Positions 1 through 7,836 of a stretch of DNA of 35,273 bases are shown in pieces. The number at the start of each line of letters is the position of its first letter. Positions within the stretch are counted from its first letter, which is position 1. This DNA is from Rhodobacteraceae bacterium KLH11 (GTDB lineage Bacteria > Pseudomonadota > Alphaproteobacteria > Rhodobacterales > Rhodobacteraceae): positions 1,381,307 through 1,416,579 of the forward strand of contig DS999531.1 of NCBI GenBank assembly GCA_000158135.1, in the 5' to 3' direction. Both the position numbers and the translations under genes were made by a program. The notes under the pieces were generated by a model. That model had not been told where the DNA came from. It searched no databases and saw only the letters and a program-made list of their open reading frames with translations.

Positions 1-536
1 AGGTTGACCGAGATGGGCCCCGCACCGGATTTCTTGCGCCAGGGCGCGGCATCAAAATACTCGTCCGGCTTATAAAACCAGCAATTCGCATGAATTGCGC
101 GAACATCACCGATCTGCCCGTCTAAGATTGCCTCCTTGGCCGATTTGATTAACGGGTTGTAGCGTCGATGGTGCCCAACCATGAGCGGCACGTCTGCCTT
201 CCCTGCCGCTTGAACAAGCTCTAGTGCCGCAGCAGCTTCCACGGCGATCGGCTTTTCGACAAGTATGGGGCAACCGTGCCGAATACAGATGAGGCCCTGC
301 TCGACATGCAGTGTTGTCGGGGTCGCCAGCACAGCACCGTCTGGGGTCTGATTGGCAAATAACTCCTCAAGTGTCTCGTAACACGCAACCCCATGCTCAA
401 CAGCATAGGTGCGGCCTTGGTCGCTGGGATCGACAATTGCGACAAGATCGACATGACGCAACGCTCGGATTGCGTCTGCGTGGCGGCGTCCAACAAGGCC
501 AATGCCGACGATGGCAATGCGAAAGTTCTGAGACAC
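1..536 (-). CDS. Gfo/Idh/MocA family NAD(P)-dependent oxidoreductase (5' part only)
   Basis: Only the N-terminal 178 codons are present; the gene runs off the left edge. I translated this frame by hand because it starts with GTG (534-536) rather than ATG. A GGAAGGA ribosome-binding site lies a few bases upstream. The protein begins VSQNFRIAIVGIGLVGRRHA, a Rossmann nucleotide-binding start with the GxGxxG-type motif. The diagnostic EKP motif of the family (VEKPIAVEAA) lies near residue 98 and is followed by a GHHRRYNP segment. Members oxidise or reduce sugars, inositols or related polyols with NAD(P). The substrate cannot be told from this part. It is transcribed away from a GntR-type regulator, which suggests that regulator controls it and that the pair belongs to a catabolic locus lying to the left. 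Confidence 0.9.
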   Translation of the reverse strand, partial: MSQNFRIAIVGIGLVGRRHADAIRALRHVDLVAIVDPSDQGRTYAVEHGVACYETLEELFANQTPDGAVLATPTTLHVEQGLICIRHGCPILVEKPIAVEAAAALELVQAAGKADVPLMVGHHRRYNPLIKSAKEAILDGQIGDVRAIHANCWFYKPDEYFDAAPWRKKSGAGPISVN

Positions 537-552
537 TTTGCTTCCTTCCGGA

Positions 553-576
553 GGATCCGAAAAGCTCTGGATCCGA
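553..576. repeat. Direct repeat GGATCCGA at the oxidoreductase start
   Basis: GGATCCGA occurs at 553-560 and again at 569-576, one 16-bp period apart, just upstream of the oxidoreductase start codon. Each copy contains the palindrome GGATCC. The placement over the probable 5' leader could make it a regulator site, but it may also be chance. Confidence 0.3.
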
Positions 577-644
577 TGTTTGCGACTGGGCCGCATCGCC
601 CAATTTGTTCACGACCGTATTGGGGTTTTTGCGATTCCGCAATA

Positions 645-674
645 ATGTATGATATTTTTATTTTTACCATACAT
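645..674. promoter_or_regulatory. Inverted repeat in divergent promoter region, possible GntR operator
   Basis: ATGTATG at 645-651 is matched by CATACAT at 668-674, a perfect 7-bp inverted repeat around an AT-rich 16-bp centre. It lies in the only AT-rich part of the divergent intergenic region, where the promoters of both the oxidoreductase and the regulator should be. FCD-type GntR proteins bind short palindromes of this general kind, so autoregulation and control of the neighbour is a fair inference. The exact operator is not proven. Confidence 0.45.
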
Positions 675-702
675 CAGTTTGGATTGCTGATGACCTTGAA
701 AA

Positions 703-1398
703 ATGATAGATGAACGAGGAAACCAAGAATATCGGGTGAAATGCATGGCGAAGCAGCCGTCTACGATAGGTGCAAGCACCTATCAGCGCATCAAACGGGA
801 TATCATTTTCGGAGAGCTGCAGCCCGGCTCAAAACTGAAGCTGGACGCTTTGAAAGAGCGTTATTCGGCCAGCCTTTCGACGCTTCGTGAAACCCTCAAC
901 AGGCTTGCCAGCGACGGATTTGTCGAAGCTCCCGAGCAACGGGGTTTCCTGGTCACGCCGGTTTCCCGCGAAGACCTGACCGAAATATCCGAGCTGCGTG
1001 TCCTGTTGGAATGCCACGCGCTGGAGTTGTCCATTGCGAATGGCGACACGGACTGGGAAGGCAACCTTGTCGCCGCTCACCACAAGCTGCACCTGATGGA
1101 GCAGCAGCTTCTCAAAGGAGATGACTCCGAGAAAGAAACCTGGAAACGGTATGATTGGGAGTTTCACCAAGCGATGATCGCGGCTTGCAACTCCAAAAAC
1201 CTTCTGTCCCTGCACTCGATCATTTACGACAAATATCTACGCTATCAAATGCTCGTCCTGACCTATCGCGGCGAAGAGGCCGTCAAAGAGCATAAAGGCA
1301 TGTTCGATGCTGCGCTGGCCAGAGACGCGGGCACAGCCAAGAAACTGTTGGAAGATCACATCCGAAACGGCCTCACCCACACGTTGGAGGCCATGTAG
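703..1398 (+). CDS. GntR family transcriptional regulator, FadR/FCD subfamily
   Basis: This is a DNA-binding regulator of 231 residues from the first ATG, or 217 from the in-frame ATG at 745. The second start gives MAKQPSTIGASTYQRIKRDI and fits family N-termini better; neither has a strong ribosome-binding site. Residues 25-90 form the winged helix-turn-helix, with the typical IIFGELQPGSKL and LRETLNRLASDGFVE segments. The C-terminal all-helical FCD domain follows, with candidate metal-binding residues in WEFHQAMIAACNS, EHKGMFDAAL and EDHIRNG. FCD regulators sense carboxylates or sugar acids. It diverges from the partial oxidoreductase and probably regulates that locus; the ligand is unknown. 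Confidence 0.93.
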   Translation: MIDERGNQEYRVKCMAKQPSTIGASTYQRIKRDIIFGELQPGSKLKLDALKERYSASLSTLRETLNRLASDGFVEAPEQRGFLVTPVSREDLTEISELRVLLECHALELSIANGDTDWEGNLVAAHHKLHLMEQQLLKGDDSEKETWKRYDWEFHQAMIAACNSKNLLSLHSIIYDKYLRYQMLVLTYRGEEAVKEHKGMFDAALARDAGTAKKLLEDHIRNGLTHTLEAM

Positions 1399-1707
1399 GC
1401 TACTGACACTCAATTGCATTAAGTGGCCGCTTGTACTTACTCCAATCAAAGAGTCCCGACCCGTTCATTTTACCGCTCCAAAACCCGCTGAACGTGATTG
1501 CCTTTGTTCAAACCACCGCTTGCCGCGTTATCCGCTCCGGCTTTGGTTCAACGAGGCTAGAGGGACCATCTGATCGAATTTACATCCGACATTGGTTGCA
1601 AGCGGTCGCACCGGAGTTGGTGGAAGGCATTTCCCCACGACAGAACAACAGGTATCTGGTATCTTCATTTTCCTCATAATGAAAAAAATCAAAGAGGTAA
1701 GCAGGTT
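1399..1707. other. 309-bp gap with no recognisable gene
   Basis: Between the regulator and the small membrane protein I see no convincing coding frame, hairpin terminator or RNA. The short open frames have no family resemblance and no sensible start. Base composition falls through this stretch toward the low-GC accessory segment that follows. A short ATG frame at 1679-1711 contains the ribosome-binding site of the next gene and is probably not translated for its product. Confidence 0.5.
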
Positions 1708-2133
1708 TTGAAACGTCATTGGAACCCAAAGGTTGTCGCCAAGAACAGAGAATTCCGCCAGAAATATGGCCTCATGCTTGATGGAAGGCTTATCAACAAA
1801 GTGGCCACATATATTTCCGTTTTTGCGGCGGCATCTGCGCTGTTCTTAGTCGGTGCCGTCGCCTACAAGTGTGGAAGTGATTGGATTGATAGTTTTTCAG
1901 GGCTTACATTTATCGTTTTGGGGGGAGTTCTATGGGTTTGGAACGGCGGTGTGGGGGCGTACATAGCGCTTAAGAATCTTGATCATTTTGCGTTAAAGCA
2001 TAGGCACCGCCTTCCGGTTCTTAGAATTCTGGTGTTTAATGCGCTTCTTGGAATTGTGATTACGTCAGGACTTACGGTGTCCAACATTATTATAGAGCTG
2101 GAATTCCGCGGTTCCCCAGTCTGCTTGAAGTGA
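1708..2133 (+). CDS. Small hypothetical membrane protein
   Basis: The gene encodes 141 residues from a TTG start at 1708 preceded by AGAGGT about 10 bases upstream; an in-frame ATG at 1774 is an alternative. Three hydrophobic segments are visible, at about residues 33-55 (ISVFAAASALFLVGAVAY), 64-88 and 105-129. The ends are polar. I do not recognise the family and assign no function. It is clearly richer in A and T than the core genes around it, and a relaxase fragment begins immediately after its stop, so it probably came in with a mobile element. The C-terminus may itself be altered by the rearrangement. Confidence 0.55.
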   Translation: MKRHWNPKVVAKNREFRQKYGLMLDGRLINKVATYISVFAAASALFLVGAVAYKCGSDWIDSFSGLTFIVLGGVLWVWNGGVGAYIALKNLDHFALKHRHRLPVLRILVFNALLGIVITSGLTVSNIIIELEFRGSPVCLK

Positions 2134-2138
2134 CTTGA

Positions 2139-2371
2139 GGACGTGTCTTTAACATCGGTAAGAGGCCGAAAAACGGGACGTACGGTACAGAGATGCTGTG
2201 CGCCGCCTCTCCATCCCTATTTAAGGGGGCTTGCGGTGACGTGGACGTTGATAAGGCAACGGAATGGGGACGGGCTTGCCTTGATCTAGCTGAGGCTAGG
2301 TATCCCGGTGTGTGTGTGGCTGCTGCTCGGCTGGACATGGATGAGACCACACCGCACCTATCTGTCTTTAA
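2139..2371 (+). pseudogene. Fragment of MobV/Pre-type plasmid mobilization relaxase
   Basis: In this frame the translation reads GRVFNIGKRPKNGTYGTEM and continues through ASPSLFKG, an acidic/Trp segment (KATEWGRACLDLAEARYPGV) and VAAARLDMDETTPHLSVF. The layout of SPxxF, a Trp helix, then A-x-D-x-DE-TPH resembles the conserved central block of Mob_Pre relaxases, whose (H)xDExTPHxH motif binds the metal used for nicking at oriT. The first His of that motif is Arg or Asp here and the last is Ser, so the active site looks degenerate. No start codon with a ribosome-binding site is present, and similarity stops at about 2370, where the opposing integrase frame begins. I infer a dead internal fragment of about 75 codons. 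Confidence 0.6.
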
Positions 2372-2823
2372 TCATACCAGTTTGGTTGGTGTATGTCAGT
2401 TACATCCATTTTTCCAATTTTGGGAAATGCATAGTCCCTCAGAGTGTTTATGAATTGACTTGCATGCTTCTTGTTCTTCCAAGTTGGAAGATTGTCTTGA
2501 TGCACCTGGTGTGCCAGCTCTGAAAAAGTAAGGCTCGACGTACGGTGTTGGTTTCGTGGATCAATTCCCTTACGAGCCGACGCTCTATAACTGATGGCAG
2601 ATTCTCTTGCTTCCTGAAGATCAACTAGATCAAGGCCACTTAGACCTAAGTCGGTTCTGTAAGGCCCACCCTTCGAGTTTTTGCGGCCACTGATAGTCAA
2701 ACGCACTATCCAGCTTCGCGTACCGGATGGCTTTACAATTAAATACAAACCGTTGCCGTTTCCGTGCCTACCGGCAGGGAGCTTGCTCAGGGTTCGTTTG
2801 TTTAGCTTTCCAGAAATGGCCAC
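2368..2823 (-). pseudogene. Truncated P4-type tyrosine integrase (N-terminal part)
   Basis: From a GTG at 2823 the product is 151 residues (a TTG at 2883 would add 20). It begins VAISGKLNKRTLSKLPAGRH, followed by GNGLYLIVKPSGTRSWIVRL. This is the arm-binding domain (DUF4102 type) at the N-terminus of P4-like phage and island integrases. The helical core-binding domain follows (LTFSELAHQVHQDN, NTLRDYAFPKIGKMDVTDIH). The frame then stops at 2368-2370. Full-length members have about 400 residues with a catalytic R-H-R-Y domain that is absent here, so the protein cannot recombine DNA. It lies about 150 bp from the 3' end of tRNA-Ser, the usual place for such integrases, and marks an old island insertion. 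Confidence 0.85.
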
Positions 2824-2974
2824 GAAGACAATTACCACATTTGTTCCCACACACTGTTCATGATTGCAGAAAATCGAATGCAACTGAATAGTACGCAGAA
2901 ACAGGCAATTCCTTTGTTTTTGGACGTTATTTTAAGCCCAGCGCCACCTTATGAAATCGCCCGCAATGTGAATG

Positions 2975-3064
2975 TGGCGGAGACGAAGGGATTCGAACCC
3001 TCGAGACGGTTTCCCGCCTACTCCCTTAGCAGGGGAGCGCCTTCGACCACTCGGCCACGTCTCC
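2975..3064 (-). tRNA. tRNA-Ser (anticodon GCU)
   Basis: On the minus strand the 90-nt gene starts GGAGACGTGGCCGAGTGG and ends with the matching CGTCTCC, discriminator G and encoded CCA. The acceptor stem 3058-3064/2979-2985 pairs perfectly. The anticodon GCU is at 3028-3030 within CTCCCCTGCTAAGGGAG. A long variable arm (GGCGGGAAACCGTCTC) and the GGTTCGAATCC T-loop make this a class II serine tRNA reading AGC/AGU. The 3' end points at the truncated integrase, consistent with use as an island attachment site that regenerated an intact gene. Confidence 0.97.
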
Positions 3065-3072
3065 GTTGGCCG

Positions 3073-3101
3073 GTATATCCCCGCCTCTTGTCCGGATACA
3101 A
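3073..3101 (-). promoter_or_regulatory. Candidate promoter of tRNA-Ser
   Basis: Read on the minus strand, TTGTAT (3096-3101) and ATATAC (3073-3078) are 17 bp apart and end 8 bp before the tRNA 5' end. This spacing suits a sigma-70-like promoter with a very short leader. The match is by eye only. Confidence 0.45.
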
Positions 3102-3370
3102 GGCGATTTTCTGTGTCAGTGGAAAATTTCTGAAAACTGGGGATCAAAACCGATCTGCAGTCTGACTGATCACCTGAAACGGCCAGCATCAGAGTCCTGT
3201 TTCAACCAATGAAGCGCCGGAAGCTTGCCAAAACGGCTCGCTTTGGCGCATATTTGCTTAGATTTATCAGATTCCATGACTAAAAACATTTAGCTTTTCG
3301 AGGCAACAGATATCGGGCGCGGGGTGGTTTGGCACCTTGATGAGAACCTTTTGGGGGAAAGGGACTTGGT
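3102..3370. other. Intergenic region upstream of the FecR protein
   Basis: No coding frame is supported here. The stretch 3250-3300 is AT-rich and probably holds the promoter for the FecR/cyclase pair, but I cannot fix a -35/-10 pair with confidence. GGGGGAAAGGG at 3353-3363 is the ribosome-binding site of the TTG-started FecR gene. Confidence 0.4.
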
Positions 3371-4336
3371 TTGGCCTGGTTAAAGTTATTTTGTATTTTC
3401 CTGTGTTTATCTGGATTTCCGGCGACTGCCATGGCGTCGATCGGAAAAGTTCTCAGTGTCAGACAAGGGGCGGATGTCATTCGGGGCGGGAAAAAGATCC
3501 GCCTGCGTGAAGGGATGGATGTGGCCTCGGGCGACACCATCGCGACCAACAAATCCGGGTTGGTTCAGTTGGTATTCGTCGATCAGACCAAGATCGCGGT
3601 CGGGCCGAATGCGCAGATGATTCTGGATGTCTCGATGCTGCGCGGAAACCGCAAGGCCAAGAGGTTCACTGTGCAAGCCTTGGGGGGCAGTTTCCGGTTC
3701 ATTTCAGGCAAAAGCCGAAAGCGCGCCTATTCGATCAAAACGCCGAGTGCCACGATGGCAGTGCGAGGGACAACTTTTGATATGTGGATCACATCCGGCG
3801 ATCAAAGCGCAATGCTGGTGATCGAAGGCACTGTTCAAATGTGTGGCCGCCGCGGTTCCTGCCGGTCGGCCAGCCGTCAGTGCAGCCTGTTTGCGACCAG
3901 CCCGGCGGGTCAGGTCGGACGTCCGGCGGATCAGGCGCAGTATGATCGGGCGTTGCAGGGTGGTTTTCCGTTCATCAAATCCCAGAAGGATCTTTTGCCC
4001 ACGTTTCAGGTGCGGGCCGAGGGGTGTTCGGGCCGACTGGCCCGGGCGCCGAGGATTGAACCGGAACAAGCTGAACGCCCTGATCGACGCCGTGCCGAGG
4101 GGGCGCAGCCCGACGCGAGGCCCGAGGCATCGGAGCGCAATAGGAACGAGCGATCCGCATCGCAAGGGCGGGCCTCGGCCAGTGCCGAGTCGCGATCCGG
4201 GGCGTCGTCCCGATCCGGGGTAAGCGCCTCGGGAGGGGTGAGCGCATCCGCGAGCCCATCGGGCGGCAATAGCGGTGGTTCAGGCCCGCGGGCCAGTGCA
4301 ACCGCGGGCAATGCTTCGGCGACGGCGGGGTGGTAG
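3371..4336 (+). CDS. Periplasmic FecR-domain protein with disordered Ala/Ser/Gly-rich tail
   Basis: The gene encodes 321 residues from a TTG start (3371) with a strong purine-rich ribosome-binding site (AAAGGG, 7 bases upstream). A signal peptide spans residues 1-22 (LFCIFLCLSGFPATAMA). The FecR fold covers about 40-150, with the family hallmarks EGMDVASGDTIATNKSG, VGPNAQMILD and KTPSATMAVRGTTFDM. A Cys-rich part (MCGRRGSCRS, RQCSLF, EGCSG) could form periplasmic disulfides. From about residue 225 the protein is low complexity, first Arg/Glu/Pro-rich and then Ser/Ala/Gly repeats, probably disordered. It lacks the sigma-regulator N-terminus of true FecR. It lies 48 bp before a CHASE2 cyclase, so the two probably work as one sensor unit. 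Confidence 0.88.
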   Translation: MAWLKLFCIFLCLSGFPATAMASIGKVLSVRQGADVIRGGKKIRLREGMDVASGDTIATNKSGLVQLVFVDQTKIAVGPNAQMILDVSMLRGNRKAKRFTVQALGGSFRFISGKSRKRAYSIKTPSATMAVRGTTFDMWITSGDQSAMLVIEGTVQMCGRRGSCRSASRQCSLFATSPAGQVGRPADQAQYDRALQGGFPFIKSQKDLLPTFQVRAEGCSGRLARAPRIEPEQAERPDRRRAEGAQPDARPEASERNRNERSASQGRASASAESRSGASSRSGVSASGGVSASASPSGGNSGGSGPRASATAGNASATAGW

Positions 4337-4384
4337 CCGCAGCGCAGGTGATTTCTCTTTTCCCCCTGCGCCAGGGAGGCGATT

Positions 4385-6619
4385 GTGGTGGGTAAGGCAA
4401 CTGACAGATTTGGGCGACGACTGGTGTTCCGGCTGGTGGGGGTGGGGTTGATCCTCATGGGGTGCTTTGTTCGGGTTCTCGACCCGTATCCCCTGCAAAT
4501 GTCGCGGCTGATCTATTTTGATATCCTGCAACGGATTTCTCCGCGCGCTTTTGATCCGGACCTGCCGGTGCGTGTCGTGGATATTGATGAGAAATCCCTG
4601 ACCGAGTGGGGTCAATGGCCCTGGCCGCGCACGCATCTTGGGCAGATGGTCGATCGGCTGGGGGAATATGGCGCCGCCGCGATCGCGTTTGATATGCTGT
4701 TTGCCGAGCCGGATCGATACTCTCCGGCGCGGTTGCTGCAAGACCCTTCTTTGTCAGGGCTTCTGCAGGTGGATCAGGCTGCAGCGGAGTTGGATAATGA
4801 TGTCAGATTTGGCGCTGCGCTTGCCCAATGGCCGGTTGTTCTGGGTGTGGCAGCGCGGCAATCCGACAGTGGCAGGGCAACAACGCCAAAGGCGGGGTTG
4901 ATCGAGATCGGTGAAAACCCGGCGGCAGGTTTGGTCGACGTGGCCCATTGGACATCGCTTGCGCCACCTCTGGGAGAAGATGCAACAGGGATCGGCGGCG
5001 TCAATGTCTCGCCCATCGGGGCATTGGGCGTGGTGCGGCGTGTGCCGGTGCTCTGGTCCGGGCCAAACGGCGTGATGCCCGGCCTGGGTATCGAGGCTTT
5101 GCGGGTCGCCATCGGAGAGCCGGTCTATTTCGCCGAAGGATCGCAGGATGAGGTGGGCATCATGCTGGAGGTTGGTGTTGGCGACTTTCTTTTGCCAACC
5201 ACCGAAAACGGCGAAATCTGGGTGCGCTACAGGCGTGACCACCCGGGCCTGTATCTGTCGGCTGACGATGTGATGCGTGGTGGGAATGATGCTGCACTGC
5301 GGGCCGAGATTGAGGGGCGGATCATTCTGGTAGGAACCTCGGCCGCGGGTCTTTTTGATATGCGCGAAACGGCGTTGGGCGAATCTGTGCCCGGCGTTTC
5401 AATCCATGCCCAGATCATCGAACAGGTCATCCTCGGGGATATGCTGAGCCGGTCTGACGTAACCGCCGCGCTTGAGCTTTTGGCCTTTGTGGTTCTTGGC
5501 GTGGTCGTCACCGTCGTGATGTCGAGCTTTGGTGCCGTCGCTTCGTTTATTGCGGGCGGGGTGGCCGCTGCGGTTGTGATCGCGATAAGCTGGCTGGCGT
5601 TTCAGAACCAGTCGATTCTGTTTGATGCGACCTTTCCACTGGCCGGGGGCATGGCGAATTTCGGCCTGCTGGCGGGCTATCTCTTTGTCTCGACCGAGCG
5701 GGAAAAGCGGGTGATCCGCCAGACGTTCTCGCATTATGTCGCGCCCGAGATTCTGGATGAGATGGAGGGGAATGGCCATCGGTTGCAATTGGGGGGTGAA
5801 ACTCAGGACATCACGGTGATGTTTTCAGACATCAGAGGGTTCACCCCGCTTTCGGAATCGGTTTCGGCCACTGATCTGGTTGCATTGCTGAACGCGCTGT
5901 TCTCGGATATCGGGGATCAGATTTTGCTGGAGCGCGGCACCATCGACAAGTTCATCGGCGATGCGGTTATGGCGTTCTGGAATGCGCCGCTGCCGGTCGA
6001 AAACCACCCATATCGTGCTGCATTGGCTGCGTTGAAGATGCGGCGCGCTTTGGTGGATTTCAATGCGTCCCCCCTTATGCGGGGCCGTCCGCCGATTGCT
6101 TTGGCAACCGGATGTGCGACCGGCGCAGCCTGTGTCGGCAACATCGGGTCGCGGCGGCGGTTCAACTATACCGTGATCGGCGACGTGGTGAATGTTGCGG
6201 CCCGAATCGAGCAAAATTGCCGGCATGTGGATTATGATATTCTGGCCTCGCACGCGGTACAAAGCGCCACCCGGTCCAATCTTGCGCTGCTTGAGGCCGG
6301 TTTTGTCGACCTGAAAGGCAAAAGCGAGCCGGAGCCGGTTTATATACTGGTCGGCGATCGTTCTCTGACAGACGGGGCCGCGTTTCAGGCATTGGAGGAT
6401 GCCCATATGCGATTGCTGGCCGCCATTCGTGACCGCAGTTCGCGTGCCGCTGTTTTGCAACAATGCGAGGTTTGTATCGATCTGGGGGCAGAGATCGAGC
6501 CGGGCTTGAAACATTTCTACCGGGCTTTGCCCGGTCGCACGGTGGATTTCCGGTCTGAGGCATTGGCCGGGCGGGCTGTTTTCAGCCACCACAACGGCCC
6601 GCGCGACGCGATCGTATAG
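4385..6619 (+). CDS. CHASE2-domain class III adenylate/guanylate cyclase
   Basis: The gene encodes 744 residues from GTG 4385, with GGGAGG 6 bases upstream. A first membrane helix is at about residues 16-32. A periplasmic CHASE2 sensor follows to about 330, recognisable from VDIDEKSLTEWGQWPWPR and LVGTSAAGLFDMRETALG. Three hydrophobic helices at about 358-435 lead to a cytoplasmic class III cyclase domain (about 470-650). The metal-binding aspartates are in VMFSDIRGFTPLSE and FIGDAVMAFWNAP, and the family motif FNYTVIGDVVNVAARIE is intact, so catalysis is expected. The Lys/Thr arrangement favours ATP over GTP, making cAMP the likely product. The CHASE2 ligand is unknown; the upstream FecR protein is the obvious candidate partner. 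Confidence 0.94.
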   Translation: MVGKATDRFGRRLVFRLVGVGLILMGCFVRVLDPYPLQMSRLIYFDILQRISPRAFDPDLPVRVVDIDEKSLTEWGQWPWPRTHLGQMVDRLGEYGAAAIAFDMLFAEPDRYSPARLLQDPSLSGLLQVDQAAAELDNDVRFGAALAQWPVVLGVAARQSDSGRATTPKAGLIEIGENPAAGLVDVAHWTSLAPPLGEDATGIGGVNVSPIGALGVVRRVPVLWSGPNGVMPGLGIEALRVAIGEPVYFAEGSQDEVGIMLEVGVGDFLLPTTENGEIWVRYRRDHPGLYLSADDVMRGGNDAALRAEIEGRIILVGTSAAGLFDMRETALGESVPGVSIHAQIIEQVILGDMLSRSDVTAALELLAFVVLGVVVTVVMSSFGAVASFIAGGVAAAVVIAISWLAFQNQSILFDATFPLAGGMANFGLLAGYLFVSTEREKRVIRQTFSHYVAPEILDEMEGNGHRLQLGGETQDITVMFSDIRGFTPLSESVSATDLVALLNALFSDIGDQILLERGTIDKFIGDAVMAFWNAPLPVENHPYRAALAALKMRRALVDFNASPLMRGRPPIALATGCATGAACVGNIGSRRRFNYTVIGDVVNVAARIEQNCRHVDYDILASHAVQSATRSNLALLEAGFVDLKGKSEPEPVYILVGDRSLTDGAAFQALEDAHMRLLAAIRDRSSRAAVLQQCEVCIDLGAEIEPGLKHFYRALPGRTVDFRSEALAGRAVFSHHNGPRDAIV

Positions 6620-6646
6620 AAGTATGTTCGTAAAGTGGAAAAACGA

Positions 6647-6677
6647 CGGGGCGCAGTTGGAAATCAACTACGCCCCG
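6647..6677. terminator. Bidirectional hairpin terminator between cyclase and hemC
   Basis: CGGGGCG (6647-6653) pairs with CGCCCCG (6671-6677), and the inner AGTTG/CAACT extends the stem around a short AAAT-type loop. On the minus strand the hairpin is followed by TCGTTTTT, a usable U-tract, so it probably ends hemC transcripts 167 bp beyond the stop codon. It may also slow plus-strand transcription from the cyclase gene. Confidence 0.6.
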
Positions 6678-6843
6678 CCAGAGAGATCAATCTCGCCCCC
6701 TCGAATACCATCTAAAACAAAACGGGCTAAAACTTTCGATATATTCGAGACTGATCTTCTGTCCTCTTTGGATATACTGATATTGCCGTGTTGCTGTGAA
6801 GGGCACAGTGAAGCAGTTCACATTAAACTGAATTTTATTAATT

Positions 6844-7800
6844 TTAGTGCCAATCAAAGAAATTCGGGCCCGCTTTCTTTAGCAGGGTGTCCGCCATTGC
6901 CTGGCCCATCTTGGCCCCGCTCTCAACAGGTCCGAAAGCCTCTTCATGAATGGATTCAGTCCCATCGGGCCGCAGAACTTCTCCGCGCAATCGCAGCTGA
7001 CCGTCCCTGATTTCCGCCAGCCCGGCAATGGGTGTTTCACATGACCCGTCCAGCCCGGCCAGCAGGCTGCGTTCTGCTGCCAGGCGCTGGGCGGTTTCGG
7101 GATGATGAATGGCGGCAAGCATCCCGGCGGCGCGGCTGTCATCGTTGCGCCGCTCGATCCCGATCGCGCCTTGGGCGATGGCGGGCAGCATGTCATCAGG
7201 CGAGATCGCGGTTGCGGGCACATCCGCCATTTCTAGCCGGCGCAGGCCTGCCATGGCCAGAAAGGTGCAATCGGCCACGCCGTCGGCCAGTTTCTTCAGA
7301 CGGGTCTGAACATTGCCGCGAAATTCGACAACTTTCAGGTCGGGGCGTCGGTTCAACAATTGCGCCCTCCGTCGCAGCGACGATGTGCCAACCACAGCGC
7401 CCCGGGGCAGATCATGGATCGAATTCAGGCCGGGTGAGATGAAGGCATCCCGCACATCTTCGCGCGGCAGGAACGTATCCAGCACCAACCCCTGAGGTTG
7501 TGCCACCGGCATGTCCTTGGTGGAATGCACCGCGATGTCGATTTCACCTTTCAGCATCGCCTCTTCGATTTCTTTGGTGAACAGCCCTTTGTTGCCGACC
7601 TCTTTCAGCGGGCGGTCGGCATCGATCATGGCGCGGTTGTCGCCGGTGGTCTTGATCACCACAATTTCGAACGCATCCTCGGGCAGATCGAACGCTGTGC
7701 TGAGCCTGCGGCGCGTTTCATAAGCCTGCGCCAGCGCCAGCGGAGAGCCACGGGTGCCGATTTTCAGAGGCGATGCGGGGGTGGGCAATGTGAGTGTCAT
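6844..7800 (-). CDS. hemC: Hydroxymethylbilane synthase (porphobilinogen deaminase)
   Basis: The enzyme joins four porphobilinogen molecules into hydroxymethylbilane in cytosolic haem and chlorophyll synthesis. The 318 residues have the usual length. Visible are KIGTRGSPLALAQA near the N-terminus, the substrate/catalytic segment VHSTKDMP (Asp96), TSSLRRRAQL and FRGNVQTRL for polypyrrole binding, and the cofactor cysteine in DGSCETPIAG (Cys254), to which dipyrromethane is attached. The start ATG (7800) gives the typical MTLTL...PLKIGTRGSP; an upstream GTG extension has no family character. No Shine-Dalgarno sequence precedes the ATG. It diverges from hemE over about 105 bp, an arrangement that links two consecutive branches of the same pathway. 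Confidence 0.98.
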   Translation of the reverse strand: MTLTLPTPASPLKIGTRGSPLALAQAYETRRRLSTAFDLPEDAFEIVVIKTTGDNRAMIDADRPLKEVGNKGLFTKEIEEAMLKGEIDIAVHSTKDMPVAQPQGLVLDTFLPREDVRDAFISPGLNSIHDLPRGAVVGTSSLRRRAQLLNRRPDLKVVEFRGNVQTRLKKLADGVADCTFLAMAGLRRLEMADVPATAISPDDMLPAIAQGAIGIERRNDDSRAAGMLAAIHHPETAQRLAAERSLLAGLDGSCETPIAGLAEIRDGQLRLRGEVLRPDGTESIHEEAFGPVESGAKMGQAMADTLLKKAGPNFFDWH

Positions 7801-7807
7801 GGGCACA

Positions 7808-7836
7808 GCTTTAGTCGCGTCACATTGCCCTGACAA
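7808..7836 (-). promoter_or_regulatory. Candidate hemC promoter with little or no leader
   Basis: On the minus strand TTGTCA (7831-7836) and TAAAGC (7808-7813) are separated by 17 bp. The predicted start of transcription would fall at or next to the hemC ATG, which fits the absence of a ribosome-binding site there. The -10 is a weak match, so this is tentative. Confidence 0.35.

Noticed and set aside
2090..2350. Minus-strand 86-codon frame overlapping the relaxase fragment
   Set aside because: Low-complexity Ser/Arg/Pro translation with no motif; the plus-strand frame carries the relaxase signature.
1..2974. Second attachment-site copy (duplicate of the tRNA-Ser 3' end) marking the far edge of the island
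   Set aside because: I scanned for a repeat of the GGATTCGAACCC-like T-arm sequence and found none; the other edge may lie outside the window or be deleted.
5825..6667. 280-codon minus-strand frame opposite the cyclase domain
   Set aside because: The plus strand encodes an intact class III cyclase catalytic domain here; the antisense frame shows no domain.
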